From NCBI RefSeq assembly GCF_954871325.1, contig NC_088776.1:7013985-7077984 (forward strand): 64,000 nucleotides of DNA. Reading direction: 5' to 3'. The number at the start of each line of letters is the position of its first letter. Within the stretch, counting starts at the first letter, position 1. The stretch comes from Gordionus sp. m RMFG-2023. Taxonomy: Eukaryota > Nematomorpha > Gordioida > Chordodea > Parachordodidae. Below the pieces are notes generated by a model. That model searched no databases, was not told the origin of the DNA, and worked only from the letters and a program-made list of their open reading frames with translations. Position numbers and translations under genes: made by a program. Positions 11,145 to 23,339 of the stretch are shown here, in pieces.

Positions 11145-13019
11145 ATGTTAACATCCCACGAATTCACACATAGACATTGTTTCAAAGTTGTCGCTGACAT
11201 TCGATTCCTTTTCTTAGTAATAGTGGCGCCGGCCCTAGAAAAAATACGTTAGCTGGCTACGGACGTAGATTGTTGTGATAAGTAATCTTTGGCCATTGTC
11301 GAGAGCTTTGGAAAACGTTAGTTTCTACACGGCCAATTTACTATATCAACGGACGTTTGAGCTACCGGATCTGCTAGGTATTCTTCGATTTCTTCTGTAG
11401 CTAGATTTGGTATAATGTAAGCATTCCTTATTATAAAATATTTAAATTAACTAATTATTATATCGTCGAATCTATTGTAAAACCTTGTAACAAACCTATT
11501 TTAAAAATGCCTATTTTGCAACGATATGTTTTATTAATTTTATAATTCTTAGGACTCTATTTTTTTAAATTAATATTTTTATTAACTCCAATAACTGTTA
11601 TAAATTTTGTTAAATGTAAGCATAATATTTAAATTAATCTCTCCAATTAAGTTTTAAAAATGTTATTTAGGAGGTTTTATAATGAGTATTCTAAATTAAG
11701 TATTTATATTACCTTCTTAGCTCGTTCAAAATACTAACAGACATTAAATTTGATTCGTTATTTTCCTCTTTTTCGAATTCATATATTGATTTCGATGTAT
11801 TGTAGTTATCAAATATTCTTTTAAATTTTTCATAATAGCCAAGGTTATTTAGGAAAATTGGTAAAAACGTTTTTTTGATTCTTGGATCAAGAAATGAGCA
11901 TGTATAATTTGCAAATATGGTTAAATATTCGATATAAATATATAACATTTTTCCTTCATTTTTTTTGCAGCATTTTTTATTATGCTATTTTTATGTGATT
12001 CCGCAAGCGATAACGAATTCACAATATTATCCAGATACAATGCTGACATCCCAATTGTAGATGTTGCCGCCGAACTTACTTCGTACGTTATTTTATAGAA
12101 TGGATATAAAAAGGACTCCAGCTCAATCAATAACTTTGCCTCCTCTTGGTTCAAATGATCTTTATTGGGTAAACATCTCTTACTTATATTAATGATGGCA
12201 TCAATATTCTATATTGTAATATGATTATAAACAGATCAAATAATGAAATATTACTTTATTAACAGTAGTTATCAATAAATACACTGTTCCATCGGTGGCT
12301 ATATCAAGTGGAATCCTACAACCTCCACTTAAAATCATATAATCTTGCATAAATTTTGGACTTTTATGCATTTTGCTAATTAAAATGTGTATTTTTGCAA
12401 GATATGTAGTCATGCTATCTAAGCCAACTTGAACGAATATATTAATGATGTGAGCTAAGCATCTGTTATTATTCGCATTGACGTTACCATTATTTTTAAA
12501 ATAATCTACTAACAAATCGGCAGTTACTATTACGTTTGCTGCATTATCATGTGTTATAGATAATATTTTATTTTCTATTTGGAATTCTTCGAGGTTGATA
12601 ACTCAAATATATCTATTCCGGCGTGAGGATGTGGGAACTTTATTATATCAAGTAAAAAAATTTTGATCTTCCATTTACTATTTATAAAGTGGACGGTTGA
12701 TGCACAATATGATAACGAATTAAGTCCTGACCAGTATCTGTGGTTAATGACAATTGACAATGTTCCTGATTTAAAATTTTATTATATTATTCTTGGCACA
12801 ATTATATATTGTTTCTAGGTGCTTGGTGGCAATTTGCCTGCACCAAATTTTCACATTCTTATTCAAATATTTAAATATTTTAAAAGAATGACTGTCTATA
12901 GTATGAAACGCAATATTATTTTTTATCAAATATCTAAGTACTATGCATAAAAGTCCAAAATTTATGCAAGAATATATGGTTTTAAGTGGAGGTTGTAGGA
13001 TTCCACTTGATATAGCCAC
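11145..13019 (-). pseudogene. hAT-H transposase, minus-strand copy
   Basis: Pieces in gene order on the minus strand: 13019-12771 (NNIAFHTIDSHSFKIFKYL, N-terminal domain), 12760-12575 (YWSGLNSLSYCASTVHFIN, catalytic), 12515-12225 (NRCLAHIINIFVQ, then KFMQDYMILSGG), 12154-11921 (EESFLYPFYKITYE-like insertion) and 11948-11709 (SFLDPRIKK). Around 11410-11145 lies the dimerisation domain (EEIEEYLADP, FPKLSTMAKDYLSQ, TITKKRNRMS). The frame changes several times, so it is broken. Order and motifs fit the large ZBED-type hAT family. Confidence 0.8.
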
Positions 13020-13474
13020 CAGATGGAACAGTATGTATTTATTGATAACTACTGTTAATAAAGTAATATTTCATTATTTGATCTGTTTATAATCATATTT
13101 CAATATAGAATATTGATGCCATCATTAATATAAGTAAGAGATGTTTACCCAATAAAGATCATTTGAACCAAGAGGAGGCAAAGTTATTGATTGAGCTGGA
13201 GTCCTTTTTATATCCATTCTATAAAATATCGGGCGAAGTAAGTTCGGCGTCAACATCTACAATTGGAATGTCAGCATTGTATCTGGATACTATTTTTGAG
13301 AAATTCCCTTAATTAAAAAATATCTTTATAAAATATAATACCTCGCTTCCCTCTAGTGCTCCTGAGGAGCGCCTATTTAGTATTGTAAAAGAGGTCTTAG
13401 GGGAGAGGCATGAATGTTTGTTAGATTCTAATTTAGAAAATTTATTACTTTTAAATGCTAATAAAAGGTTATAA
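12945..13474 (+). pseudogene. hAT-H transposase, plus-strand partial copy
   Basis: Starts at MHKSPKFMQEYM, runs through RIPLDIATRWNSMYLL and the insertion-domain segment, then jumps to a complete C-terminus SLPSSAPEERLFSIVKEVLG...NLLLLNANKRL with a stop at 13474. It is a second, internally deleted copy of the minus-strand gene, placed in mirror orientation. The C-terminal sequence differs from the minus-strand copy's C-terminus at 11145-11410, suggesting two related elements were joined. Confidence 0.75.
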
Positions 13475-14479
13475 ATATTTTGATAGATTTTAATATAAAT
13501 AAAACTTTTTGATAAAAAAATATGATTTTGTTTCGTATATCTTCTAAAAAAAATGAAAATCAAAGGAGCGGTTATGGAGTGGCACTCCATTAATTGAAGC
13601 GGGAGCTAGCTCCTTTTAAAAATGTAGTAGCGGTAGCAGGATCTAGCTCCTCTTGAGAAGGTAGAAGAGAGAGCGGGAGTTACTTTTAAAAAGGAGCGTT
13701 AAAAACTCTGCTTATGAGTATTGTAATATGATATTTTTGTGCATTTTGAAATAAAAAATATTTAAAAAATTAACACCCTAATGTTAATTATGACACAATA
13801 AAATACTAAAATTTTTTGAAATTGCAAAAAAACTAAAATCTTGTGTTGTTAAAAAGTGAGTTTTTACTGCTCAGACCTTGAGTCGGAGGTAAAAATTGGC
13901 TCAGGCTCAAGCCCACTCGGCACTGGAACTTCTCGAGTGTAATTTTGAGCCAATAATAAAATAATCTCGAATTTGTGTACCATGCCAAGCTGCCTCATTT
14001 ATATATTTTTTTTGCTTTAAAATTTTTTTTTACATAAAAATTTATTTTTTAATATAAAAATTAAAATATAAACAGTTTCTAGACAATCCAATCGCTCAAA
14101 TATTGATGCATCTGCGATTGAGGATTTTTATAAAATAAACATTTTTATTCCCCTTATTGATAAATTTTTATTTCAATTAAAAAAAAGAATATTATTCATA
14201 ATTTTATATTAAAAAGCTTTTATTTTCTTTTGCCGGTCGAGTCTAACTATTGATTACATTTGAAACACGAGAGGATAGTAAGAAAATCTTTTACGTGATG
14301 CAGTAGTCTCACATATGATAGTTACTTTGTGATATTGAATTTTGGTAAAAAAATCTTGACAGAATAGAGTATTCTTTAAAACCAAAAAATGTTATGTAAG
14401 CTCTTTCCATGTGTAATTGCACTTTAGATTCCCTGCCTAAAATATCAAAACATTTAATAATTTTAGCTTCCCTCCAATT

Positions 14480-14641
14480 CGTATCTTAACTAATGAAAGA
14501 TATTTTTCAACTTTAAAAAGGTTAAAAACTTATTTTAGAGATACCACCGGTAAAAAACATTTAAATGTAACCCTATTAAATATTTACAAGGAGATTATTA
14601 TAGATAAAAATTTGATTCTAAATGAATTATTCAAATCTTAA
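14480..14641 (+). pseudogene. hAT-G transposase C-terminal fragment
   Basis: The open stretch reads RILTNERYFSTLKRLKTYFR, then GKKHLNVTLLNIYKEI, ending at the stop at 14639-14641. This is the dimerisation domain of the TTF-type/DUF4371 hAT transposases (family form C-E-R-S-F-S-x-L-R-R-L-K). The remainder of the gene was not recognised, and the upstream part seems lost. It is similar in kind to the C-terminus of hAT-A at 40330-40530. Confidence 0.75.
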
Positions 14642-14740
14642 AGAAAAGTAACCTCATAATCAAATTTTTTCATAAAATGAATTCTTAATTATAACATTTA
14701 TATAATTTTTGTATTAACTCATAAAATTTATGCAATTAAT

Positions 14741-15026
14741 CAGGGTTGGCAAATCGGTCAATTGACAAGTCAAATTCAGTCAAGTGACCTGGTCAAACAC
14801 TCTAAAAAAAATCTGAAGAAAAAAATATTAAAAAAATGTTAAAAAGAGAAAAATGATATAAATACATATCATCATAATGTAATATTTTTAGGTCCCCGAA
14901 GGTGGTGGTGACTAAATTATTTTAAGTGATATAATTAATTTCAGAAGTATAAACGACATGTTTAATAGTTATATGGTAATCAGTAATTTCCGTAAGAAAT
15001 AATCAATTCCGTTTGCCAACCATGCC
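14741..15026. repeat. Small hAT-type MITE nested in hAT-G
   Basis: Left end CAGGGTTGGCAAATCGG and right end CCGTTTGCCAACCATG are near-perfect inverted repeats. Flanks CAATTAAT (14733-14740) and CAATTAAG (15027-15034) match at 7 of 8 positions if the right end extends two bases past the TIR. No coding capacity. Confidence 0.65.
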
Positions 15027-16065
15027 CAATTAAGAGACTACCAATTCCTAGTTTTATTTTTTTTTAGAAAGAAATAAGTTGATTCGGGATATTCTTACAA
15101 AAATAGAAATCGATTGAAGATCTTTACATCAGGAAAATCGATTAATAATATTAAAGAAAATGATAATATTTATATGAATCAGAACACTACTGAAAACTAA
15201 ACGTTAGTTATTGAATTACAATGAATTTAAAAAATTGATAATATCCATTCATTCTACTATTATATTCAAAATAAAGTTAATATTGACTTAAAAAAACATT
15301 TATTTGAATTTTCGTATTTGACCGGTCAAATACAAAGTACTGTGTATATTTATATTTGAAAATATCGTTTTATTTTAAACATTATTTGCATAAGAATCAC
15401 TTATATTTTATGTAATTGTTAAATGACTTTTTTTAGAGTTTTTATACAGTCAAAATTTTTAATATTATAATCTGTAAAAAATATCTACATTTTGAAATTT
15501 ATTTAAAATAATAAAAAGATATGATGAAATATTCTCTATAATTTTGTTATATCCATATTTAAAATAAAAAATATATTCTATAAAGAATAATAGCGCCTGG
15601 CTTCTAACAAGAATTAAATATATCAATTTATTTGACAAAATGTAATGATATCGCAACATAAAAATTTAAGCCCGACCCTGTTCGAAAAAAATATATTAGG
15701 CTCTAATCGAAATTATTTTTAAAAAAATAGGGTACGGGCCAGCGGTATAGTGCAAGTTATGGAACAAATTTAGCTAGCTCACTCATGTTGCTCATCGAGC
15801 TAGCTTAAATTTTTTCCCTCAAAATAGAGATGGCACACTATTTCTACATAATTATAATATTAAAATTCTTATTCACAAATAAATAAATTTCTGCTCAAAA
15901 GTCGGCTTGAGCCAACTACTGAGCCGACTTGAGTCTGAGTCGATTTTTCGACTCAAAAACTGACTGAGTTTAGGGCTAAGTTGGTTTGGCTCAGCTATTT
16001 AACAATACTAATCTTATTACTTAAAAACGAAGGTTAAACAAGGTTAAAAAAAATATATTTATTAA

Positions 16066-16440
16066 TCATCGTTCGTTACAAATTTTCGGCCTAATAATTT
16101 TACATCTTTTATATATTAAAATAAAATTACTTGTTGATGTACTTAAGCAATATGTTCTATTACAAATGGAGCATTTCCTATGCCCTTTCTTCGGTGTTTG
16201 CACAAATATTTTTTTGCAAAGATCATTGCTAGATTTCAACGAGATCAAACTTTCATCTAATATCTTTAAAAAATTATCATTTATGATTTTATAACATAGC
16301 CAACAGAAATATAAATTTACCTGAAGATCTTCACCAAATTGAGATTGACTATTCAATAGTGAAGATTCAAAGAAATTTGTGGAATCATCTAAGAATGATA
16401 AACTGTCTGATGGGGTGAAAATAATGTCATCCTGATCCAT
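16066..16440 (-). CDS. Short protein with a BED-like zinc-finger motif, probably hAT N-terminus
   Basis: 124-aa frame with an acidic Ser/Phe-rich start (MDQDDIIFTPSDSLSF) and a C-terminal KKGHRKCSICNRTYCLSTST segment. C-x2-C followed by Y and the STSN-like run resembles the BED finger that opens hAT transposases, but the expected His pair is not visible. A 57-nt in-frame segment bounded by CAG/GTAAAT and AAAG could be an intron. It lies just right of hAT-G and left of the LINE 3' end, so it may be the detached start of a hAT gene. Not assigned further. Confidence 0.4.
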   Translation of the reverse strand: MDQDDIIFTPSDSLSFLDDSTNFFESSLLNSQSQFGEDLQVNLYFCWLCYKIINDNFLKILDESLISLKSSNDLCKKIFVQTPKKGHRKCSICNRTYCLSTSTSNFILIYKRCKIIRPKICNER

Positions 16441-16758
16441 AATTTATAAAAGTAATCAATTTTTTAAAATTAAAAAAAAAATTTATTTTAATAAAAGTAA
16501 ATGATAAATTTTGTACAAAAGAAATCATTAATTTTGGTTAATAAAAAACACAAATCAATATATATATATATATAAACATAATATGATATACATAATCGGA
16601 AAAAAAAAATATATATATTAGATATTTAAAACATAATTGTTTAATTATAACGAAAAATATTTTTTTGTGGTTAAAATCTAAATATAGTTGCGATGCAAAA
16701 TATAAATAAAATTAACAAAACAGTTTTTAATATATAATAAATAACTATATTTGATAAA

Positions 16759-19518
16759 CTAGGAGGGAAATGGGAGTGTTTCGAAGAAACATTTGTAGTT
16801 CCCCTTTAGGATTTCAAATTGGACTTTTTGTTTAAGAGATAGGGCCTCGTTTTTGACCCCTGTCCTTAACGAAATTCTTCTACCCAATTGATTTAAGAAC
16901 TTTAGGTATTGGGGACCGGGGTTTCCAAGGACGCTAAAAATTAGGGGAATAAATATAAAAGAATTAGGGAGGAATCTATATTTATTAAACTTATTGGTTT
17001 CTTTTAGTTCCAAGGGGTCGGTATTTCCGTTAGCCGGAAAGGAGGTAACACAAGAGACGTCCCAGACATGTCTTTTGCCGCCGTGCCAAGACGTTAAAGA
17101 CATGCTGTCGGGGCGCTTACCGTCTGCATTTAGGAGACCTAATGGCTCCAAACTATTGGGGAAACCTGCCGAAATCAAGGCTTTGCCGATTAACCTATTA
17201 AGGTTGTCGTGCCTCAGGAAACGGCCACTGACTTTGAGGCACGAGAAACAATGTCTAGAAAAAGGATCAACCTGTTTGTGACAGGCAGCACAGGGGTCCA
17301 CAGATGGGATAAGGCAACCAAGCCTATGGCCAATGGCAGTTTGAAACTCATCGTCTGTGAGTAACGTTTCCTTTTTACCACTCGGAATCGCGTCTAGCCA
17401 TTCATGGCCGTTAGAGTTTTTTTTTGCGTTTCTGAGCAGTTGAAGGTTAGTTAGATCGGGATACATACAAAGTTTTTCAAACGAGCATTGAAGCGTAGGG
17501 ACCAGGAAGCTCTTTAGATGACAGGAAATTGGCTGCTCGGAGCCTTGGATGATTAGAGGAAGCCACTCTTGTTTAGATGAAGATAGAAGGGGATCGTCCA
17601 ACTCGATAAGCGAGGAAATAGAATCGGCGAAGGATATTCGAGATGAAAGAAAACACGCAATTGCCATAAGGAAGGGGGGTCAAAATCCCAGTCCACCCCG
17701 GTAAGCGGGCATAGAGGCGAGAGACCAATCGGAATCGGAAAAATTTAAGCCTAAAAGGGATTCGGTAAAATGTTTAAATTTTAATTCGACGACCTTAAGG
17801 AGAGTATTGTACTGGAAAACGGGGGAAGATTTAAATAAATGTAAGAATTTCGGTAGAAAAAGACATTTTTTGGTGAGAAAGAAGAACTGATGCTTGGGGA
17901 AATGAGGAAGATTCTTGAGTGAATTGGGAAGGGACTGGATCAAATCGTCAAAAGTTTTTTGACAAAAGGAAGTTGAAAAACCGATGGGGAAACCTAAAAG
18001 ACAGAGTTCCTCGTGCGGAATGATTGTAAAATCTAAGGGAGGAATAAAATCCTTATTGTTGAGGGAGGAAATTTCACACTTTTTCCTATTTAGGGAAAGA
18101 CCAATTTTCGAAGCTTCCATTTCAACGTATTCTATGGCCGACATAACATTGGATAAAGAACCGCTAAAAGAGCCATCGTCGAGATACCATAAATTAAGGT
18201 CTAATTTGAAATTAGACTTTAAATTTTTGATCAAATCATGAGTCCCTATAGTAAAGAGCAGGGAGTGGATCACCTTGCTGTATACCCTCTTCGGAGGATA
18301 TGGGAAATTCCCCGAATTTGAGTAACGAAGGGAATCATAACAGGAATTAAGGAAATTCCAGTATTTTGGGAAATGGTGTAAAAACGATGGTAAGAATGCC
18401 CTCCTATGGATGGTGTTGAAGGCATTTCTGAAGTCTAACTTGCAGAAAACCTTATCGGCCTCAGTATTTATAAAAATACGAGCAACATGTGAGGCCACTT
18501 CACACCCACCTCTCACTCCAAATCCTAACTGTGAAGGAAATAAGAAGGAACTGGCCTTAGGCCGAATCCTATTTACAATAGCCTTGGCGACTAAACGACG
18601 AAAGAATGACCCTATGGCTATGGGTCTAACGCCACCATCCGGTTTGGTTAAAGAAACAAGACGTGCGCAAAAAATAATAGGACGAATACAAAGAGGAACT
18701 TCGCATACGAGGATATTATTACAAAGTTCGGTTAATGCTTTCAGCAAAGGGTCAATGACATGTCAGAGCATTGAATTAAATCCACAAAAAAACCAGGTCT
18801 GAAGCCGTCCAACCCACCTATCGTCCCTTTTTTAAAGGACTTTAAGCACTTAAGTACTTCATCACAGGTAAAAGGAATAGGGGAAGAGGCATGCGGGTGA
18901 ATGTTAAAAGGGGACGCTAATGGATGTTTTTCAAGAAGTTGTTTAAATATAGTAACGCTGATAGGTGAAATAGAATCATCGGAAGACAATATTCGGGCAG
19001 CACCGCTAATATCTCCAAGATCTAATTTTTCAGAGATCAATTTGCAACGGAAGGAGTTGGGATTTAAAGAGTTAGATGGAGAAAATTCATCGATAATCGT
19101 ATTTCCAAAATTGGACACTTTTTCCTTAATTGAGGCAGATAAGTTATTTATTTTATTTTTGGGTTTAACTAGTATTCGAAAACAAAAACTAACCAGGTCT
19201 AACCATAAAGGTAGTGAGGAGAAATCTGAATTCAAATTATTTATAAGTGACGTGAGGAACCTTGAGATAGACTCTCAAGCGGCTATAGGGATCCTAGAAA
19301 GAACTGGGGGCTTATGCGAATTAAGGAATAAATCAACAGAGCTTGAGGAACAAGGTGGACTGGGGTCATGCGAGTGAGGAGCGTTAATGAAAATCTAGGC
19401 CGTAAGAGAGGGGAAATTTTCCAGAATTGTGGCAAGCGGGTGAACCATGTTTCCTAAACACGCCATTTAAATTAAGCGAAACTATTTTTAAGCATACTTG
19501 ACAACAAGAGTTAACCAT
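16759..19518 (-). pseudogene. LINE polyprotein: zinc finger, reverse transcriptase, C-terminal nuclease-like domain
   Basis: Starts MVNSCCQVCLKIVSLNLNGV at 19518, a Cys-rich N-terminal finger. The frame then shifts to 19377-18741 (GDISGAARILSSDDS, GTIGGLDGFRPG), 18747-17680 (reverse transcriptase: TKPDGGVRPIAIGSFFRRL, KLDFRNAFNTIHR, catalytic YLDD) and 17667-16759. The last part has a C-x2-C...H-x4-C knuckle (CAACHKQVDPFSRHCFSC), RFLRHDNLNRLIGKALISAG, then KRPDSM...WDVSCVT. That order resembles a restriction-like PD-(D/E)XK endonuclease, an inference only. About 920 codons in all. At least three frame breaks make this copy inactive. The same protein type is common in cnidarians and other invertebrates. 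Confidence 0.85.
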
Positions 19519-19599
19519 GGGATGTCTTTGAAAGGGAGAAAACAAAAAAAAATAAAATAAAAATATATTAACGGATATAATTTTGAATGGAAGAAAAAA

Positions 19600-20745
19600 A
19601 AGAAGATATTAACTAGGGAAATGGGGAAAAAAAAATCCAAATTGGAAAAAGAGGAAGTTACATGATCTATCCTATCAGTCGAGATTAGAGGGGTTGGTAA
19701 ATTTAAAAAAATAAATAAACAATAATAATTATAAAATAAGACTAGATTAACATAAAGTATAAAAAGTATTATTAAGAACAAAAAAAAAGGGGGGGGGGGG
19801 TATAAACAAGAAAAAAGAAAGATTATGAACAATCGAAATTAGGAGGGTTGGTAAATTTAAAATAATAAAAATTAGATGCATAAAGTATAAGGGGAATTAT
19901 TAAGAAAAGAACAAGAAAACAAGATTAAGGGTGGGGGGATTAAAAAATTTAAGAAAAATAATAATAAAAAAAAGATTTAGTTGATTGAGTATAACTTTAA
20001 ATTATGATATTGCATAACAAAGAAATAATAATAAAAATAAGATTTAGTTGATGGAGTATAACATAAAATGATATTATTGTATAACATGAGAACAAAAGAA
20101 TTAAGTAGACGGGTAGGACATAAAATAAAGATTAAGTTAATGGAGTATAACTATAAATGATATTATTGCATAACATGGGAACAAAAGAATTAAGTGGACG
20201 GGTAGGATAAGGAATGCAATAATAAAAAATGGAAGTTAGCAAAGAAAATTTTTGGGAAATATTAGGGTGTAGTGGGAAGATTTGGCAAATAAAATGGGAC
20301 AATTATAAATGACCGTAATAAAAAATAAGAGGTTTAACGTTTAACTTCATAGGGGAATTTTTCGGGGTGTGATGTTATAGGGAGGAAGGGGAGTTAGGAA
20401 AAGGAATAATCGCTAAGGAAAAATTAACTTCGCCGGGAGAATTTTTAGTGTGGAGTGAGAAGGTTTGGTTAATAAAATGGATCATATCATTAGGATTTAA
20501 CTTCGTCGGGATTTTCAGGGTGTGGGGATAAGAAGAGGTTTGGCAAATAAAATGGAGATTTAAGTAATAATCGGATCGAACTTTGTTGGGAAAATTATTA
20601 GAGTGTGGAGACGAGGGAAGGTTTGACAAATAAAAAAATAATCGAAAATATAGGTAAACCAAGAAATACAAAAAAAAAGTAAAAAATTAAAATTTGTCGG
20701 GAAAATCTTTAAGGTGTGGTGATGTAAAAAGAATTCAAACTTAAG
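19600..20745. repeat. Tandem repeats in the LINE 5' region
   Basis: Two repeat families lie upstream of the ORF. One (about 19640-20220) has units with GGTTGGTAAATTTAAA or TTAGTTGATGGAGTATAAC. The other (about 20240-20745) is a ~100-bp unit with TTCGTCGGGAAAATTTT, GGGTGTGG and GGTTTGGCAAATAAAATGG, present about six times. Tandem 5' repeats serve as promoters in some LINEs. Minus-strand frames at 19488-19832 and 20375-20671 are products of this repeat. Confidence 0.7.
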
Positions 20746-20749
20746 GAAA

Positions 20750-21290
20750 TTTTTCTACGGCCGCCAAATAGGGAAATCTTAAGGTTGTCTTAGCACTATT
20801 CGTTACACAAATGAAGTTAAGCGTTTCTTCTATTTGATAAAGAAAGTTTTGATAGGACAAGCCTCCCTCGATGGTGCTTTCCGCGAACGTTGATATGTAT
20901 ATGGAAGAGCGATAATTGATTATTTCGAATATGTTGGTATAATATTATATCATATTTGAAGAGTGAAGCAATGCGAATGTTGTGAAGGATTTATTTGCGG
21001 AATAAAATATACTCTTAAATTGTTGAAATGTCGGATATAACATTTTAATTTGTCCTTTTTTTTAAAAAATATATATATTTGTTATATTTTTTTTGATTTT
21101 ATTTTATAATAAAAGTAATTTAAGCACATGCATATATAATTATATTCTTTACAAATGTACAACAAAAGAAATTTCAATAATGCTTATAAAACTGAAAAAT
21201 ATGGTCAATATGTTTCATTAAATCATCACAACATATTATTATATAAAAGTTATAAAAATTATTATATTTTAAAATAAAAATATGTTGGTT
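20750..21290. other. AT-rich stretch
   Basis: The left part (to ~21000) is less AT-rich and may belong to the LINE 5' end. No frame or repeat could be supported. Confidence 0.35.
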
Positions 21291-21296
21291 TATATT

Positions 21297-22523
21297 TATA
21301 CAGTATTAAAATGATTTGTTGTAACACATTTTCATAATGTGAAAAAACATTCTTATATAGTTAAATAACTTTCTATAATTATTGTAAAAAACATTTTGAT
21401 ATAAGTTAAATTTTTTAAAAAAATTTTGATAAAATTTTTAAAAGTTTTTAAACTTTAATGAAGACTAACATCAAAGTTATGAATCAAATAGTTTTTTTTG
21501 GACACAAGTTTAAGTGGAAAAATGAGAATTCAAAAAAAAAAATTTAATAATAAAGTTCTTAAACTTTAATGAAGACTAACGTCAAAGTTATGAATCGAAT
21601 ATAGTTTTTTTATGTTTTGGACATAAGTTTAAGTGGAAAAATAAGAATTTTAAAAGATATATATAAGGTTAGTAAATAATAGAATATTATATTAACAAAC
21701 CTGTAACTGGAGATAGATTCAAAATACTAGCGATAGTAAAATTTGACATTTAAAAAAATGGAAATATAGTTTTTTAAAAAAAATTTATAAATTATAAAAT
21801 ATAGAAGTTTAAAATTAAAATTGTCGCAAATTTAAGAAAGAATTATTATAGGTTTTAATTTAAGTTAATTACCAAAAGTTTTTAAAAATATAATGTTTCT
21901 CAAAATTTTCTTTTAAGTTTTTAAAAGTTATTTTAAAAAAGGATGTATTTTTCTCAACAAGTTTTTACAATAATTACGGAAAGTTAAATTGAAGTGTCGG
22001 GGCTTCCGTTATGGAATGGTTGGTGGCACATCTCGATGATTTTTGGTATGCGTCATTTTAGGAAATTTTATTTAATTTTAAACCAAAAAAAAATAAGAAT
22101 TATCTGAAAACCCTAAATTCGAATTTTCTTTCACTTATGTTTATTAAGAAATTATCAAATTTCTTATCCTGATTTCCATTCTTTAGATAACTAAAAGTAA
22201 CATTAATATATTGTAATAATACTTAAAATTTAAAAAAATATATAATGTGCATTTAAAAAAAAATTATTCTAAAAATCTTAGAAAATTTTTATTCTCATTT
22301 TCCCACTTAAACTTGGGTCCAAAACATAAAAAAATTATATTCGATATATAACTTTGATGTAAATCTTCATTAAAGTTTAAAAACTCTTATTATTAAAAAA
22401 ATATATCAAAAATTTTATCAAAATGTTTTTACAATAATTATGGAAAGTTATTTAACTATATAAGAATGTTTTTTCACATTATGAAAATGTGTTACAACAA
22501 AACAAATCATATTAATACTGTAT
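21297..22523. repeat. Fold-back element with ~230-bp inverted arms
   Basis: The left arm (about 21297-21545) and right arm (about 22275-22523) are inverted copies sharing GTTGTAACACATTTTCATAA, TATATAGTTAAATAACTTTC and AAACTTTAATGAAG. The left arm additionally holds a direct duplication of ~105 bp (21446-21540 and 21550-21650). The loop (21660-22270) is AT-rich with one GC-richer patch near 21995-22050. The frame at 22466-22648 lies on the right arm and is not considered a gene. Confidence 0.75.
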
Positions 22524-22529
22524 ATCGGG

Positions 22530-23335
22530 CTGCAAAGAAAATTTTCTTCGAACGAAAATGTAAACAGAGGAACAAAATAAAACTTATTTTTCAAAATATT
22601 TTTTTTCTTTTAAGATATTTTTCTGGCATTTTGTTACACCCTTTTTGATTATTTATAGATATTTTATAACAAATAAATAAAATATATCTATTACTCTCTT
22701 GACTGTTAATTTCTAAATTAATGTTTTCTAGTTTTCTAAATTAACTATATCTTACCGATAAAATTTTATTTTTTATGATAATGTTATTTTATACATCCGT
22801 ATAAGATTAATATTCATCATGACTAGGCACCTTACCTTATAGACCCAAATAGTATGATAAAGGTATATAAATTTGATGTTAGAAAAAAACTATGAGAAGC
22901 AAAATATAAATTTTTCCGATTACAAAGTGAAGTTAAGAATATATAACGTAAGGAAAATCTATCAAGTCATATGTATTTTACTGATTACATAATATTTAGT
23001 TTAAAATACAATATCTAAAATGAAATTTTTTTTAACTAAATAATTAATAGCTATTTTGTATTTAGAAGATATAGTTTTTATTTTCTTACCTTTTTCTCAT
23101 TCACATCCATAACTATACCTCACTCTAGAACTACAAATTGGATAGGGCGTAATTCCACTCATTTTGATAAATATACATCTGTACAAGTGTTGGTATCCCT
23201 GAGAAAAAAAATTCAGCAAAATTTTAGGGAGGGTGGACCTCCTTATAATTCACATTAGCTTACTTTCGGCAGATCTATGACCAATGTGATAGATAAGATA
23301 AGATATAAAAAGTTATAATTTACTTATAAATAAAT
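22530..23335. other. AT-rich non-coding stretch
   Basis: No gene recognised. A GC-richer patch near 23215-23280 has no identifiable features. Confidence 0.35.
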
Positions 23336-23339
23336 TTAA

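Larger units (their letters stand above)
11145..13710. mobile_element. Mirrored (head-to-head) hAT composite, hAT-H
   Basis: A minus-strand hAT transposase runs from about 13019 down to 11145. A second copy of part of the same gene lies on the plus strand at about 12945-13474. The segments 12010-12350 and 12950-13290 are nearly identical inverted copies. The right end GGAGCGTTAAAAACTCTG at 13693-13710 looks like a hAT terminus and is preceded by GGAGCTAGCTCC palindromes. No matching left terminus was found, so the left limit is the end of recognisable coding sequence. Confidence 0.75.
13843..16008 (+). mobile_element. hAT-like element hAT-G, 2.2 kb, decayed
   Basis: Left end GTGTTGTTAAAAAGTGAG and right end CTCAGCTATTTAACAATAC are imperfect inverted repeats. 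Both subterminal regions are rich in GAGTCGG/GAGCCGAC-type motifs (13870-13930 and 15900-15990). The flanks share an ATCTT core but no clean 8-bp TSD. It contains a transposase C-terminus and a nested MITE. Confidence 0.7.
16759..20745 (-). mobile_element. Non-LTR retrotransposon (LINE-1 of this window)
   Basis: It comprises a minus-strand coding block (19518-16759) with a zinc finger, reverse transcriptase and nuclease-like C-terminus, plus an upstream repeat-rich 5' region to about 20745. The coding block is much less AT-rich than its surroundings. Related but shorter copies lie at 25527-27900 and 49647-50125, all on the minus strand. Exact 5' and 3' termini and any TSD were not resolved. 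Confidence 0.85.

Noticed and set aside
17984-19377. Plus-strand frames of 85-158 aa across the LINE
   Set aside because: Antisense of the LINE reverse-transcriptase region; no independent protein features.
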